From assembly GCA_965262745.1 (NCBI GenBank), contig OZ253558.1, forward strand, positions 806,001 to 870,000: a stretch of DNA of 64,000 bases. The letters are read 5' to 3'. The DNA comes from JAJECS01 sp965262745. GTDB taxonomy: Bacteria; Chloroflexota; UBA11872. Shown here piece by piece: positions 25,639 to 34,388 of this stretch. How positions within the stretch are numbered: the stretch's first letter is position 1; each line of letters begins with the position of its first letter. Below the pieces are notes generated by a model. That model made no database searches. It was not told the origin of the DNA and saw only the letters and a program-made list of their open reading frames with translations. Both the position numbers and the translations under genes were made by a program.

Positions 25639-26941
25639 CAATGCGCCATCCCCAGCGTGGAAAGTTCTCCGTGTCGGGTGGATCATGCGTCACCCGCCAC
25701 GAGGCAACCTGTGACAGTCCGTTCAGGGTCGCCGCTCCGTCTTCCAGGCCGGCGCCGGCCAGCATGGCGCGAATCGCATCAGTGTCAACCGTCGTGACGG
25801 ACTCGCCAACCGCCTCAATACGCATGTCCAGCCGGCCAAACGACTCGTCGAGGACCTCGGTCCGCAAGACGTGAATCTCGTCAAACTCGACATCGGCACC
25901 CCCGGTCGCCAGCCCGCTGACGATGATTTGCTCCAAATCGTCGTTCGCGAAGATCGTCCCACGGGCACGGACTTCCAGTTCCAGCTGCAAGACCGCCGCG
26001 AGCTGATCAACATCGGCGCTGAACTCCCTCTGCATCACCTCCGGGTTGCCGGCCGCTGGCGACCACACGACCAACGTCTGCTGCTCGGGGCGTTCGCGCC
26101 GAAGTTGTTCCACCGCCGCGCTTTGCAGCCGCTCGAGCAAGACTCGTTCCAGCTCCTCAACATCGCGTTCAGACACCAGCGCGATTTCCCGCTCCGCCGC
26201 CCCCGTGATGGGTTGTGAATTGAAGACGTCAAGGATGTCCGCCGCCGGGCCATCGACCGCCACGATGGCCAGCGCTCGCACGTTCCCGGTGGTGCCGGGG
26301 TGCTCTGCCGTCACGCTAACGGTCGCCTCACCCGGGACCGTCTGCCCAATGATCTCAACTGTCGGCGGCACCAGGACTTCGGCATCGGTCAGAAAAACCG
26401 TGCCCTGTTGGGTGCGAACCTGCGTATTGCGGGGCGCCACGACGGCCGCGCGGGTGCGATTCCGCAATGTAATGCGCCCTTGGGCGAACGCCACAGGCTC
26501 GCGCCGCCTCCCCGTAGTTGGCATGGACATCTCACCGTCGCTCACCGCGGCCACCACCGTTCCGGGAATGGCGCGCACTTCGGTATCGACCTCCGACAGC
26601 TCAGGATCGACGCGCACGTCAACCGTGATCGGTACGTGCGTGGCCAGCGGTGACACCTGCACGCTTGACGACGGCCAGACCCAAAAAGCAACGACGATCC
26701 ACACCGCCGTCACGCATAGGATCGTGGCCGCCACGGGCGCCAACAGGCGCACTGGGTGGTGGTCCCGGTCCCACTGCCGGTACGTGCGGACCGTGCGCGG
26801 CCCATCAGCTTCATCAAGGCGCTCAAACAATGGCTCGCGCATTGTGGGAACGCGGCGGTGGCGCGGGCGAACGGATCGGCGCGCGTGACGCCCGGAACGC
26901 GTCGGCAGCCGTTCGAGCGTCGGTTCGCCTCGCGTACTCAT
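25598..26941 (-). CDS. Baseplate J/gp47-like membrane protein
   Basis: A 447-residue protein with a basic cytoplasmic N-terminus, one membrane helix (LLAPVAATILCVTAVWIVVAF) and a large outer part. The segment VVAPRNTQVRTQQGTVFLTDAEVLVPP, followed by the TAEHPGTTGNVRALAI strand, matches the baseplate J-like domain found in many Chloroflexota and Firmicutes membrane proteins without any phage. No other phage tail genes are near, so a structural phage role is unlikely. Function unknown. It overlaps alaS upstream by ATGA and the start of ruvX downstream. Confidence 0.7.
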   Translation of the reverse strand: MSTRGEPTLERLPTRSGRHARRSVRPRHRRVPTMREPLFERLDEADGPRTVRTYRQWDRDHHPVRLLAPVAATILCVTAVWIVVAFWVWPSSSVQVSPLATHVPITVDVRVDPELSEVDTEVRAIPGTVVAAVSDGEMSMPTTGRRREPVAFAQGRITLRNRTRAAVVAPRNTQVRTQQGTVFLTDAEVLVPPTVEIIGQTVPGEATVSVTAEHPGTTGNVRALAIVAVDGPAADILDVFNSQPITGAAEREIALVSERDVEELERVLLERLQSAAVEQLRRERPEQQTLVVWSPAAGNPEVMQREFSADVDQLAAVLQLELEVRARGTIFANDDLEQIIVSGLATGGADVEFDEIHVLRTEVLDESFGRLDMRIEAVGESVTTVDTDAIRAMLAGAGLEDGAATLNGLSQVASWRVTHDPPDTENFPRWGWRIDVQVTEPTAIPAG

Positions 26942-29553
26942 GAAGCCGTCCGAATGGCGGCGACGTAACGCCGTCCAGCGTCAAGCGCCTCGGCAATCTT
27001 CGCGGCGTCGGTGCCGCCGGACATCGCGAGCTCCGGTCGACCACCGCCACCGCCACCGGTGACCTTGGCGACCGTGCGGGCCAAGTCGCCGGCGTGCACG
27101 CCGGCATTAACCGCCTGCGTGGAAGCCGCCGCCACAAAGGCGGGCTTCGCCGCGACGCTGGTGGCCAGGAGAATCACCCATGGCTCATCGAGCGCGCCGC
27201 GCAGCGATTCCGTGAGCTGCCGGAGAGCGTCGCGATTGGCCACGCTCACCTGCCCGGCGATCAGCGTGAGGCCATCCACACGCTCACGTCCCTCCAACAG
27301 GACTGCCGCGGCGCGCCGGGCCTCAGCCCGCTCCGCCGCGGCGACATGACGGCGCGCCTCCGCGAGCTGGGACTTGAGTCGCCGGATGCGATCCACGGAC
27401 TCGGCCGGCGATGCCCCAACTTCATCCGCCACCTCGTTGAGGATGGCCTGCTGCCGCTGCAGATAGTCGGCCGCCCCGTGCCCCGTGAGCGCCTCGATGC
27501 GTCGCACGCCGGCCGCGACGCCGCCTTCGCTCGCGATGGTGAACGCGCCGATCTGGCTCGTGGCGGCACAGTGCGTGCCCCCACAGAGTTCCAGCGACTG
27601 TTCGCCCATGGCGACCACGCGCACCACCTCACCGTATTTTTCGCCAAAGAGCGCCATGGCGCCGCGTTCCACAGCCTCGCGAACCTCCGCCGTTTCAGTG
27701 TCGACGGGTAGGTCGTCGAGGACGCGGTTGTTGACCCATTGCTGGATGGCCCGAAGCTGCGCCCGGTCCACCGGGTTCGGATGGGTAAAGTCGAAGCGGA
27801 GACGATCGGGCGCTACCAGCGAACCCGCCTGCTGCACGTGCGTGCCTAGCGTCGTGCGGAGCGCCGCATGCAGCAGGTGCGTCGCCGAGTGATTGCGCAT
27901 GATGTCCACCCGGCGCGAGCCCTCGACCTCCGCCTGAACGACATCCCCGACACTCAGAGCCCCTTCACTTATGTCAACAAGATGGACATGCGTGCCCTCT
28001 GGAGCCCCCTGCGTATCGCGCACCCGCGCCACGCCACCGTCGCCGCGCAGGACACCGGTGTCGCCCACCTGGCCGCCGGCCTCGGCATAGAAGGGCGTCT
28101 GGTCGAGCACAATCATGGCGCGGCTGGGCGCGCTCGCTGACTCCTGAAGGCTGCCGTCGACGTCGATCGCAACGACCGTCCCATCACCCGACACCCGCCC
28201 GCCATACCCCAGAAAGACAGTCTCACCGAAGCCGGCCGGGAGCCGCACCCCGCGATCGCCCCGTTGCGCCGCGCGACTTCGCGCGCGCTGCTCGGTAAGC
28301 GCTTGCTCAAATCCTTCACCGTCAAGCGCCACGCCCCGGGCTTCGACTACCTCCTGTGTTACGTCACGCGGGAAGCCATAGGTGTCGTACAGGAGAAAGG
28401 CACTCGCGCCAGGCAGCGTGCCGCCGCGGGGCAATTCGGCCAACATTTCGTCGAGCAGCGTCATGCCGGTCTCAAGCGTGCGGCGGAACCGAGCCTCTTC
28501 ATCAGCCACCGCATCGCAGATGAATGTTCGCCGCCGTTCCAACTCGGGATACGCGGAGGCAAACGCATCCACGGTTGCCGAAGCGATCGGCGCGAGCGCG
28601 TCATCGCCCATGCGCAGCGTGTCGGCGTGGCGCACGGCATGCCGCAGACTGCGCCGCAACACGTAGCCCCGGCCTTCGTTGCCGGGCATCACGCCGTCGG
28701 CTATCAGAAACGCCGCAGCACGCGCGTGCTGCGCCACGATGCGCATCGAGCGTCCAGCCGGATCATTCGCAGCGTAGGCACGCCCGGCACGCGAGCTGAC
28801 TAGCGTCAGTAGCGGCGTCCACACGTCCGTGTCATAGACGGAATCGACGCCCTGAAGCACCCAGGCCCACCGTTCCAGCCCGGCACCCGTGTCGACTCCC
28901 GGCATCAGTGAACGGAGCTCACCCGACGCATCCTGGAGGTATTGGTTGAAAACCAGGTTCCAAATCTCGATATAGCGGTTCGGCGCCACCACCGGTCCGA
29001 CATCCGGCTCGTCGGGGCTGAGATTGACGAAGACCTCGCTGGTTGGTCCGCAGGGGCCACTGTCGCCGGTCGGCCCCCAGAAGTTGCCATCGCCCTCGAA
29101 AGCAATTCGCTCGCGCGGATGCCCCAAGTCGGCCCAGATCTCCACGGATTCGTCGTCCCGCGGGACGCCCTCGCGGCCTTCGAAGACCGTGACCCAAACA
29201 TGCGCGGGGTCGATGCCGGCAGTATCCAGGATCAAGTCGCGCGCATACGAGATGGCTTGCTCTTTGAAATAGTCGTTGAAGCTAAAGTTGCCCAGCATCT
29301 CGAAGAAGGTCATGTGGCTGAGGTCGCCAACCTCGTCGAAATCGGTCGTGCGAAACGTCTTTTGCACCGTGGCGACACGCGGATACGGCGCGGGGCGCTC
29401 GCCACTGAAATAGGCCTTGAATTGCTGCATACCCGCGCTCGTGAGCAGGACGCTCGGATCGCCGATGGGGATCAGTGAGGAGCCTGGGAGCACCACATGT
29501 CCACGATCCGCAAAGAACTTGAGAAACATCTCGCGGATCTCGTCGGTCTTCAT
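26938..29553 (-). CDS. alaS: Alanyl-tRNA synthetase
   Basis: A full-length 871-residue class II synthetase. The catalytic half shows HVVLPGSSLIPIGDPSVLLTSAGM-like motif 1 sequence and FKAYFSGE, with GRGYVLRRSLRHAVRHA after it. The editing domain has the zinc motif HSATHLLHAAL (HxxxH) and CGGTHCAATSQIG. The C-terminal C-Ala domain is present (GGGGGGRPELAMSGG). It charges tRNA-Ala and clears misacylated Ser/Gly. ATG 29553 lies just beyond a hairpin that could mask its ribosome site. Confidence 0.97.
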   Translation of the reverse strand: MKTDEIREMFLKFFADRGHVVLPGSSLIPIGDPSVLLTSAGMQQFKAYFSGERPAPYPRVATVQKTFRTTDFDEVGDLSHMTFFEMLGNFSFNDYFKEQAISYARDLILDTAGIDPAHVWVTVFEGREGVPRDDESVEIWADLGHPRERIAFEGDGNFWGPTGDSGPCGPTSEVFVNLSPDEPDVGPVVAPNRYIEIWNLVFNQYLQDASGELRSLMPGVDTGAGLERWAWVLQGVDSVYDTDVWTPLLTLVSSRAGRAYAANDPAGRSMRIVAQHARAAAFLIADGVMPGNEGRGYVLRRSLRHAVRHADTLRMGDDALAPIASATVDAFASAYPELERRRTFICDAVADEEARFRRTLETGMTLLDEMLAELPRGGTLPGASAFLLYDTYGFPRDVTQEVVEARGVALDGEGFEQALTEQRARSRAAQRGDRGVRLPAGFGETVFLGYGGRVSGDGTVVAIDVDGSLQESASAPSRAMIVLDQTPFYAEAGGQVGDTGVLRGDGGVARVRDTQGAPEGTHVHLVDISEGALSVGDVVQAEVEGSRRVDIMRNHSATHLLHAALRTTLGTHVQQAGSLVAPDRLRFDFTHPNPVDRAQLRAIQQWVNNRVLDDLPVDTETAEVREAVERGAMALFGEKYGEVVRVVAMGEQSLELCGGTHCAATSQIGAFTIASEGGVAAGVRRIEALTGHGAADYLQRQQAILNEVADEVGASPAESVDRIRRLKSQLAEARRHVAAAERAEARRAAAVLLEGRERVDGLTLIAGQVSVANRDALRQLTESLRGALDEPWVILLATSVAAKPAFVAAASTQAVNAGVHAGDLARTVAKVTGGGGGGRPELAMSGGTDAAKIAEALDAGRRYVAAIRTAS

Positions 29554-29558
29554 GACTC

Positions 29559-29609
29559 AGGCAGTCTCCTCGCCGGTCGGGCATAGCAAAAGACCGCCGG
29601 AGATTGCCT
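29559..29609 (-). promoter_or_regulatory. alaS leader hairpin covering a possible ribosome site
   Basis: On the minus strand AGGCAATCTCC (29609-29599) can pair with GGAGACTGCCT (29569-29559) with one A-C mismatch. A second helix forms inside it, GGCGGTC with GACCGGC-like bases. The GAGGAG within the 3' arm, 12 bases before the alaS ATG, would be hidden in the folded state. TTTTG lies in the loop region. Confidence 0.4.
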
Positions 29610-29694
29610 CCCCAGCAGCCTCTAAAGTTTCGCGTCAGATCCGGCCGTCTAGCCGGTGCGGCTTCTTGTCCTGCTCGTCACTCCCTGTGTGCCA

Positions 29695-29796
29695 TCAAGC
29701 ATCTTCCGCCACGCCTGACCGGGTCGAGCGCAGCGCCACGCCGAGAAAGAACCCAACCGTCAATCCAAGCGCAAACTTGATTAGGCGTCCAAGCAT
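29695..29796 (-). CDS. Possible 33-residue membrane protein
   Basis: An ATG at 29796 opens a 33-codon frame ending at TGA 29695. It reads MLGRLIKFALGLTVGFFLGV and then a basic tail: one hydrophobic helix flanked by positive charge, like tiny YtxH-type proteins. It lies 27 bases downstream of a good promoter and 141 bases ahead of alaS. The ribosome site is weak (GAGGGGG is 15 bases off), so coding is plausible but unproven. Confidence 0.45.
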   Translation of the reverse strand: MLGRLIKFALGLTVGFFLGVALRSTRSGVAEDA

Positions 29797-29822
29797 CTAC
29801 CGGGCAGTTTCCCCCTCGGCGA

Positions 29823-29851
29823 AACCTAGCATGACGATTATGTTAGGTCAA
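29823..29851 (-). promoter_or_regulatory. Candidate promoter of the alaS-accB operon
   Basis: On the minus strand TTGACC (29851-29846) and TAGGTT (29828-29823) are 17 bases apart. The pair stands just upstream of the small membrane ORF and alaS, the first genes of a leftward run that continues with overlapping genes to 22002. Confidence 0.45.
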
Positions 29852-29864
29852 CGTCCGCGGTCGA

Positions 29865-30131
29865 TTACGACAGGAGCACGTGCGCGATCACCACCCCGAG
29901 AATGCATCCAAGCAGCGCGGCAAGCACGGGCAGCCCCCCGATCATGAGATAGGTCGCACCGAGCGGCGCCGCCATCAGCGCGCCGGCGGCGAATCCGCCG
30001 ATGCCAAACGGCCAGTACAAGATCCCCGCGCGCTGACGCCGTCCCACGAAGGCGTGGAAGAGAAACGCCACGATCGTGGCCAGCACGAGGCCCAAGTACA
30101 CGTGCGGCGGGACGAGCAAAAAAACGTCCAC
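29865..30131 (-). CDS. Small membrane protein, unknown function
   Basis: An 88-residue protein from GTG 30131, directly after the stop of the cysteine desulfurase gene. It has three hydrophobic helices (VYLGLVLATIVAFLFHAFV; GIGGFAAGALMAAPLGATYLM; GLPVLAALLGCILGVVIAHVLL). No family is recognised. The one-base gap to the upstream gene implies coupled translation. Confidence 0.6.
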   Translation of the reverse strand: MDVFLLVPPHVYLGLVLATIVAFLFHAFVGRRQRAGILYWPFGIGGFAAGALMAAPLGATYLMIGGLPVLAALLGCILGVVIAHVLLS

Positions 30132-30132
30132 G

Positions 30133-31317
30133 CTAGGGCGCTCCCCCGGCCGCCAGGGCCGGCTCAGGCGCAGTGCACAGACGATTGGCATGCCGGGATA
30201 TCACCGCCGCCGCCTGCCTGACCTGGGCTCGGGTCGTATCCCGGCCGAGACTCAGACGCAGCGGCCCTCCACCGTAGGGCGACGGCAGCCCAAGGGCGTC
30301 GATGACGTGTGAGGGTTCAATTGAGCCGGCCTCGCACGCAGCCCCCGACGACGCATCAATGCCGTCCAGATCCAGATTGATTAGGAGGGCCTCCGCGTCG
30401 ACGTTGGCGAACGCGAAGCTAGCGATTGAGGGCAAGCGCAGGGTTGGGTGACCGGTCAAGCATGCATGGGGCACGCTCGCCAGCACGGCGCGCACCAGCA
30501 CCTCGGACAATTCGGTCAGTCGTGCGCCATAGGCGCGCCAAGTCTCGCAGGCCTTGGTGAGCGCATGCGCCAAACCGACGGCCGCAGGTATGTTTTCGGT
30601 GCCCGCGCGCCGCCCCATCTCCTGCGCACCGCCCAAAACCAGCGGTTCAAGCTCCACGCCGTCACGCACGTACAGCGCGCCTATGCCCTTGGGCCCGTAG
30701 ATCTTGTGGCCTGATATTGATAACAGATCAACACCCAGCCGTTCAACATTTATGTCGAGTTGCCCCGCGGCCTGGACAGCATCGGTATGGAAGAGCGCTC
30801 CAGCGTCGTGCACGGTTCTGGCCAGCGCGGGGACATCTTGCACCGTGCCGATCTCATTGTTGGCCAGGGCGATGCTGACGAGGGCGGTATCCGGCCGCGC
30901 GTGTGCCGCCAGCGCGTCCGGGGACACCCGGCCATGCGTATCAACTGGGATCTCAGAAACGTCGATGCCGCGGTTTCGCAGGGAACGGGCCGCGCGCAGC
31001 ACGGCGTGATGCTCGATGGCGCCCACGGCGGTATGCCCGCGACCGCGCTCCCGCGCAACTCCCGCGATGGCCAGGTTGTTGGCCTCCGTGCCGCCAGAAG
31101 TAAAGACGATTTCATGCGGCTGCGCACCGAGGGCGTCCGCGACCTGTCGCCGCGCGCCGTCCAATTGGGCGCGGGCGCGGCGCCCCGTCGCATGAATACT
31201 CGACGGATTGCCGAACGGTCCGTCCAAGACTTGGTCCATAGTCCGCCGAACGTCCGGATCCAGCGGCGTGGTGGCCGCGTGGTCCAAGTAGATGCGATCG
31301 CCCAAGGAGTACGTCAT
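30133..31317 (-). CDS. Cysteine desulfurase (NifS/IscS-type)
   Basis: A 394-residue PLP enzyme that takes sulfur from cysteine for iron-sulfur clusters, thio-tRNA or other uses. The start IYLDHAATTPLD, FTSGGTEANN (PLP phosphate), the PLP lysine in SISGHKIYGPK (K205), and RAGTENIPA are all present. The sulfur-accepting loop is SSGAACEAGS with Cys328. No IscU, SufU or MnmA gene is next to it, so its target is open. Some NifS-like enzymes also supply selenium, relevant to the UGA gene at 7 kb but only as speculation. Confidence 0.92.
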   Translation of the reverse strand: MTYSLGDRIYLDHAATTPLDPDVRRTMDQVLDGPFGNPSSIHATGRRARAQLDGARRQVADALGAQPHEIVFTSGGTEANNLAIAGVARERGRGHTAVGAIEHHAVLRAARSLRNRGIDVSEIPVDTHGRVSPDALAAHARPDTALVSIALANNEIGTVQDVPALARTVHDAGALFHTDAVQAAGQLDINVERLGVDLLSISGHKIYGPKGIGALYVRDGVELEPLVLGGAQEMGRRAGTENIPAAVGLAHALTKACETWRAYGARLTELSEVLVRAVLASVPHACLTGHPTLRLPSIASFAFANVDAEALLINLDLDGIDASSGAACEAGSIEPSHVIDALGLPSPYGGGPLRLSLGRDTTRAQVRQAAAVISRHANRLCTAPEPALAAGGAP

Positions 31318-31532
31318 CAGGCTTCAGGATAGAGCCGTCATAGCGTCCCGCGCCTAACTCATTTCTCGACGCCAATCACCAAGGCGTCACGCAACGGCGT
31401 CGCCCCGTGCAACGTTCACTGTTGGAACCCGCCCGGCCGAGGCCTGCTGTGATACATTGCCTATTGTCCATCACGCGTCACCATACGCACGCCGCCGCGG
31501 CATTCGCGGCCAAGTGACGCACACCCCCTTCA

Positions 31533-33371
31533 ATGAGCAGCCCTCGATCTATCGCTCGGATGCGAGTTTCGCGGCGGGCATTCCTGTATACCGCAGTAAC
31601 GGCCGCGGCTGCGGGCGTACCGCCGTGGAGCGCCGCGGTGTCGGCCCAGGAAACGGCAATTGGCGTCGATCCGCAGTTTCAGGATTTTCACGACCGCATG
31701 GGCGGAGCCGACGTGCTGGGCAATCCGCTGACCGTTCGCTACGAGCTCGATGGGCGGCAGGTGCAACTTTTTGAGAACTTTCTGCTGGAGCATTGGCCGG
31801 AGAACAGTGGCACCGACTACGAGGTGCAGCCGGCCCTCCTGGGCGTGCGGGTTTCAGGCGCTAGATACTTCGGGCAGGCGCAACCGTTCGGCGACAGCAG
31901 CGACGTTATCTATGTGCCGGACACTCGACAATCACTCCGCCTCGGCTTTCTCAGCTTCTGGCGCGACAACGGCGGCGCCGACCTATTCGGCTACCCGATC
32001 TCCGAAGAGGTCATGGACGGCGGCGTCACTGCGCAGTGGTTTCAGCGCGGCAAGCTCACCTACGATTCGGAGCGCACGCCGTCGATTCAGATCGCTGACC
32101 TGGGCCGGACGTGGCAGAGCCAGACACAAGACGGCCTGGCGGCCACCTACGCAGCCGACGCGCCGGGGGTCAGGACGCCAGGCGGATCGGCCCAAGTGCG
32201 CCTGGCGATAACCAATAGCGGGTCTGACACATGGCCATCCACGGGCGATGACGCGGTGACCTTGGGGTTCCGCTGGGCCGATCGTCATCCGCCGCGCGAC
32301 CGTGAGCCGCCCGCATCCATCTCGTTGTCGGCTGACGTCGCCGCCGGCGATATGGTCGAGTTGGAGACCTCGGTCACGCTGCCTGACTCACCGGGGCAAT
32401 ACCGTCTGCAGCCCGACCTGCACCAGAGTGGCGAGTGGTTCACGTCCAAGGGCGTCGAGGCGGCAATCATCGCGTGTCACGCGGAGCTTGCGGTGCCGGA
32501 GATGCGCGTCGGCTTGCTCGACATCAGCGACGACAACCCTGGAGTCACCGCTGCCACCATCAACTCTACTAAGGGGCTGCGCATTCTGGACGAGGGCGGG
32601 TCGGAGATTGGCGCGCTCACGGGTGACCAATCCGTCGTCATCAAACGCGACATTCCCGGCGAGCGGCAAGTCCTGGATCTTCCGGGAGACGTGACCGAAT
32701 CGACCGCCGGCCGGGTCTCGATAGTTCCGCTGGAAGGCTCAATGCTGCGATTGGCCGAGACGGAGCCCTGGCAAACCTATCGGGGATCGTTCGAGTTTGC
32801 CTGGCTCGCGCGCTATCAATCCGCCTGGCTTGTCAACATCCTGCCGCTGGATGACTACCTGTCAGGCATCGCCGAGCAGGGTGACTACATTCCGTGGGAA
32901 GCACTGCGCGCATCGGCGATTGCGTTTCGGAGCTTCGCTCTCGTAACGCGCGCGGAGCGCCGCGCCAATAACCTCCTATTCGACGCGGCTGGGTCCACCC
33001 ATCACACCCCCACCATGTACACCCGGCATCAGGTCTATCACGGCATGGCGCGTGAATTCTCGGGAACACGGCTGCGCGAGGCAGTTGCCGATACGCACGG
33101 GCAAGTCATGACGTACGACGGCGAAACCATAATGGCGGTCTACTTCTCACGCGCGGATGGACGCACGCGCAGCTGGCACGAGGAATGGGGCGGCGCCAGG
33201 AAACCCTGGGCCATCGGCGTCCCCGACTCCTACAGCGAAGGGCAGACGCTTCTGGGCCATGGAATCGGGCTGCCGCTGCGAAGCGCCAACGCTATGGCGG
33301 AGACAGGAGCCAATGGTGAACAGATCCTGGCCAGCTACTACTCCGAGATCGACTTCGGTGCCGTCTACTAA
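31533..33371 (+). CDS. Secreted SpoIID/LytB-domain protein with LGFP-like repeats
   Basis: A 612-residue exported protein. A Tat-like signal (RVSRRAFLYTAVTAAAAG) is followed by LGFP-type repeats (FHDRMGGADVLGNPLT; FWRDNGGADLFGYPIS; WFQRGKLTYD), then a beta-rich middle. The SpoIID/LytB region has ILPLDDYLSGI, WEALRASAIAFRSFAL and the late LLGHGIGLPL. SpoIID proteins are peptidoglycan transglycosylases, but here the SDG and acidic positions are not obvious, so activity is uncertain. ATG 31533 is retained; ATG 31560 would start just before the Arg-Arg pair. It overlaps argF by 14 bases. Confidence 0.75.
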   Translation: MSSPRSIARMRVSRRAFLYTAVTAAAAGVPPWSAAVSAQETAIGVDPQFQDFHDRMGGADVLGNPLTVRYELDGRQVQLFENFLLEHWPENSGTDYEVQPALLGVRVSGARYFGQAQPFGDSSDVIYVPDTRQSLRLGFLSFWRDNGGADLFGYPISEEVMDGGVTAQWFQRGKLTYDSERTPSIQIADLGRTWQSQTQDGLAATYAADAPGVRTPGGSAQVRLAITNSGSDTWPSTGDDAVTLGFRWADRHPPRDREPPASISLSADVAAGDMVELETSVTLPDSPGQYRLQPDLHQSGEWFTSKGVEAAIIACHAELAVPEMRVGLLDISDDNPGVTAATINSTKGLRILDEGGSEIGALTGDQSVVIKRDIPGERQVLDLPGDVTESTAGRVSIVPLEGSMLRLAETEPWQTYRGSFEFAWLARYQSAWLVNILPLDDYLSGIAEQGDYIPWEALRASAIAFRSFALVTRAERRANNLLFDAAGSTHHTPTMYTRHQVYHGMAREFSGTRLREAVADTHGQVMTYDGETIMAVYFSRADGRTRSWHEEWGGARKPWAIGVPDSYSEGQTLLGHGIGLPLRSANAMAETGANGEQILASYYSEIDFGAVY

Positions 33372-34344
33372 GTCTGGCCAAGGCGCCAGCCGATTCCAGG
33401 GTCGGCATCTGCTGTCCCTGGCAGACCTGTCCAGCCGTGACATTGCGACCGTGCTCGACACGGCCGCGCGGTTGAAGCGCGCCCAGCATGAGGGGCTGCC
33501 GCACGCCCTCCTACCCGGCCGGACGCTTGGGATGTTGTTCGAGAAGGCGTCGCTGCGTACCCGCACCACCTTTGTGGTGGGCATGGTTCATCTCGGTGGA
33601 CAGGCGGTAGACCTTATGGCCGAGCACACGCAGCTTGGCGTCCGCGAATCGGTACCCGACATCGCGCGCAACCTCGAACGCTGGGTCGACGCCGTGATGG
33701 CGCGGGTCTACGGCCACGAGGTTCTGGAAGAATTCGCCGAATATGCGCACGTGCCCGTGATTAACGGTCTAAGTGATCGCTTCCATCCATGTCAGGTTCT
33801 CGCCGACCTGCTGACGCTGCGAGAGCGCTTCGGCTCTGTTGCCGGCCGCACCCTGGCGTACGTTGGCGACGGGTTCAATGTCTCCCACTCGCTGTTGCTT
33901 GCCGGTGCCCTGACCGGAATGCACGTGAAGGTCGGAACGCCCCACGCCTATACGCCTGACGCGGCCATCGTCGAGCAGGCCCGCCGGCTCGCCCGCGCCT
34001 CGGGCGCCAGCATCGATCTCCTGTCCAGCGCGGAGGCGGCCGTGCGAGATGCCGACGCGGTATACACCGACTCGTGGGTGAGCATGGGGTTGGAAGACGA
34101 ACGCGCCGAGCGCCTCGCGGCCTTCGGGCCGTTTCAGGTCAACGCGGCGCTGATGACCGGTGCTCGGTCGGACGCCGTGTTCATGCACTGCCTACCCGCG
34201 CACCGCGGCGAAGAAGTCACCGACGAGGTCATGGACAGTCCGCAGTCCGTAGTATTCGATCAAGCCGAAAATCGCCTCCACGTCCAGAAGGCTTTGCTTC
34301 TGCTGCTGGTTCGCGGAGAGGCCGCGTTACCGGAACTCCCGTAG
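33358..34344 (+). CDS. argF: Ornithine carbamoyltransferase
   Basis: A 328-residue enzyme forming citrulline from ornithine and carbamoyl phosphate. The carbamoyl-phosphate loop is SLRTRT (65-70), usually S-x-R-T-R-T. HPCQVLADLLTL, the ornithine loop DSWVSMGLE and the C-terminal HCLPAHRGEEV are all in place. GTG 33358 gives the family length and overlaps the SpoIID-like gene by 14 bases; longer frames would run backwards through that gene. It probably shares a transcript with it, an odd partner for an arginine gene. Confidence 0.93.
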   Translation: MPSTKSGQGASRFQGRHLLSLADLSSRDIATVLDTAARLKRAQHEGLPHALLPGRTLGMLFEKASLRTRTTFVVGMVHLGGQAVDLMAEHTQLGVRESVPDIARNLERWVDAVMARVYGHEVLEEFAEYAHVPVINGLSDRFHPCQVLADLLTLRERFGSVAGRTLAYVGDGFNVSHSLLLAGALTGMHVKVGTPHAYTPDAAIVEQARRLARASGASIDLLSSAEAAVRDADAVYTDSWVSMGLEDERAERLAAFGPFQVNAALMTGARSDAVFMHCLPAHRGEEVTDEVMDSPQSVVFDQAENRLHVQKALLLLLVRGEAALPELP

Positions 34345-34388
34345 TTGCCGTCGTCGAGGGCGCGCTACACTCGCGCTAGGCGCCCACG

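Noticed and set aside
25598..26941. Prophage because of the baseplate J-like domain
   Set aside because: No other tail, capsid, integrase or lysis gene is near, and the protein has a membrane helix and sits in a housekeeping operon.
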